DNA from: Deinococcus sp. LM3
Lineage (GTDB): Bacteria > Deinococcota > Deinococci > Deinococcales > Deinococcaceae
DNA: 64,000 nucleotides
Assembly: GCF_002017875.1 (NCBI RefSeq)
Contig: NZ_MUFV01000001.1
Location: forward strand, 2,320,501-2,384,500
Direction of reading: 5' to 3'
The notes beneath the pieces are model-generated. The model ran no database searches. It was not told the DNA's origin and saw only the letters and a list, made by a program, of their open reading frames with translations. Positions 62,817 to 64,000 of the stretch are shown here, piece after piece. Position numbers and translations under genes: made by a program. Position 1 is the stretch's first letter; the number at the start of each line of letters is the position of its first letter.

Positions 62817-64000
62817 TCAGCGCACGCGTACGTCCTGATCGAACCACGTCAGCACGCGCTCGTTGCCGAAGGGCCACACGCTGACGCTGGCGGCCTGCGC
62901 GGCTTCCTGCGCGAACTGCGGCAGGGGGCCGTTTCCCCTGGGGGTGACGTTCCAGGCCGGCGCGTCGTGCGGCAGGCCCGCGAGTTCACGGGCGCGGCGC
63001 AGGCCGGTGCTCAGGTCCCCGAGTTCGTCGATCAGGCCGCGTTCCAGGGCGTCCTGGCCGCTCCAGATGCGGCCCCGGCCCAGTTCGTTCACGCGCTCCT
63101 TGCTGAGCTTGCGGCCCTCGGCGACGCGGGTGGTGAAGCGGTCGTACACCTCCAGGATGCCCTTCTCGACGTGGTCGCGTTCCTCGTCGGTGTACGGGCG
63201 GGCCGCCGAGTACATCAGGGCGCGGTCCCGGCCCACCCGTTCGGGGTTCAGGCCGTGACGGCGGTTGAATTCGGTCAGGACGGGCTTGCCGCTGACCACG
63301 CCGATGCTGCCGGTCAGGGTGTACGGCGAGGCCACGATGGCCCTGGCGTGCGTGGCGACGTAGTACCCGCCCGAGGCGGCGTACTCGCCCATGACGACCA
63401 CGACCGGTTTCTCGCTCTTGGCGACCTCGCGCCAGATCAGGTCGCTGGCCAGGGCGCTGCCGCCCCCGCTGTTCACGTACAGCACGATGGCTTTCGTGGC
63501 CTTGTCCTCCTTCGCGCGGCGCAGCGCCGCCACGACCGTGTCGGACCCGGCCATCGGCCCGCCCAGCAGCGGCAGCGGAACGGGGTTGTTACGGCTCTTG
63601 CCGGGGATAATCGTGCCGATCAGCGGCACGACCGCCACCCGCCCCGCCTTCGCATTCGCGGGCCGGTGCGGGGTCAGCAGGTCCAGGACCGCCTCGAAGG
63701 GCCGCGAGGCCGGGCCGACGAGTTCGTCCTCGTACGCGACCTTGGTGATCACGCCGGCTTCCAGCGCCGCCCGCGCGCTCGTGAGGTCCGCGCTGATCCA
63801 CCCGGCGGCCACCTCGGGGCTCACGCCGCGCGCGGCAGCCAGATCGTTCGCCCAGGCAGCTTCCAGCCCGTCCAGGTACGCCTGGAGCTGCTCGCGGTTG
63901 TGGTCGTCCATGTGATCCTGCGAGAAGCGCGTGAGGGCCGCCTTGTACTCGCGGACGCGCAGGTTCTCGAACTCGATGCCGCGTTTCTTCAGGAACTCGC
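62817..64000 (-). CDS. sppA: Signal peptide peptidase SppA, S49 family (5' end beyond window)
   Basis: The frame is open past the window edge: residues before MDDHNREQ (KKRGIEFENLRVREYKAALTRFSQDH) belong to SppA, so the ATG at 63911 is internal. The C-terminal half has VLYVNSGGGSALASDLIWREV, the catalytic serine motif EYAASGGYYVA, GSIGV and LGRGRIWSGQDALERGLIDELG. This is the 67-kDa two-repeat type. The enzyme cleaves leftover signal peptides in the membrane. It is convergent with the pepF-like gene. Confidence 0.92.
   Translation of the reverse strand, partial: EFLKKRGIEFENLRVREYKAALTRFSQDHMDDHNREQLQAYLDGLEAAWANDLAAARGVSPEVAAGWISADLTSARAALEAGVITKVAYEDELVGPASRPFEAVLDLLTPHRPANAKAGRVAVVPLIGTIIPGKSRNNPVPLPLLGGPMAGSDTVVAALRRAKEDKATKAIVLYVNSGGGSALASDLIWREVAKSEKPVVVVMGEYAASGGYYVATHARAIVASPYTLTGSIGVVSGKPVLTEFNRRHGLNPERVGRDRALMYSAARPYTDEERDHVEKGILEVYDRFTTRVAEGRKLSKERVNELGRGRIWSGQDALERGLIDELGDLSTGLRRARELAGLPHDAPAWNVTPRGNGPLPQFAQEAAQAASVSVWPFGNERVLTWFDQDVRVR

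Overview
The window is high-GC bacterial chromosome that reads as Deinococcus (Deinococcota). This rests on the gene families present (cyclic dehypoxanthinyl futalosine synthase for menaquinone, a Mug-type uracil glycosylase, HelD, the gnd-zwf-opcA oxidative pentose phosphate cluster), on a T-box leader ahead of glyS, and on many TANNNT boxes only 6-8 nt upstream of start codons, the hallmark of leaderless transcripts in this genus. The species cannot be named from sequence alone.

Layout. 1-5.3 kb: the 3' end of a secreted vWFD/CARDB-type protein, the Asp23-DAK2 (FakA-like) pair, a leucyl aminopeptidase and a ParB-like protein. 5.5-7.5 kb: a tight run of a sulfite-oxidase-like protein, Mug and a membrane protein. 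7.6-13.4 kb: a secreted alpha/beta hydrolase, glyS with its T-box and a downstream partner gene, and two lipoproteins. 13.5-24.4 kb: HelD, DusA, an M42 peptidase, ApaG, an orphan GAF-histidine kinase, TrmJ, and glycogen synthase overlapped by an acetyltransferase gene. 24.4-26.1 kb: two small tRNA clusters (CAT and Val; Ala and Met) with consensus promoters and terminators, separated by a TrmB-type regulator. 26.4-34.4 kb: two large superfamily 1 helicases carrying nuclease-type domains (1741 aa and 746 aa), a defence- or repair-like block bracketed by two copies of a dispersed repeat and lying next to a tRNA gene. 34.5-42.2 kb: a secreted protein, an 813-aa low-complexity membrane protein, a Nif3-like protein with thymidylate kinase, glutaminyl cyclase and QueG. 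42.4-46.4 kb: gnd-zwf-opcA. 46.5-50.8 kb: an autoregulated marR-doxX operon, MqnC and small unknowns. 51-56.3 kb: cysS, a LysR regulator, an IS4-family insertion sequence and PhoU. 56.4-64 kb: an SsuD-like monooxygenase, a sugar ABC transporter without its ATPase, PepF, and a truncated SppA.

The most unusual feature is a family of at least eight dispersed elements (about 77-156 bp) with imperfect 12-bp terminal inverted repeats, a long internal hairpin and an invariant flanking TA. It looks like a MITE. Several copies begin exactly on the stop codon of the preceding gene, one copy supplies the dusA stop codon, and one copy was split by the IS4-family element with a 9-bp target duplication. 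Other points of interest are a histone-H1-like Lys/Ala tail on glucose-6-phosphate dehydrogenase, the T-box, a perfect 18-bp palindrome between the -35 and -10 boxes of the marR promoter, and the giant helicase-nuclease.
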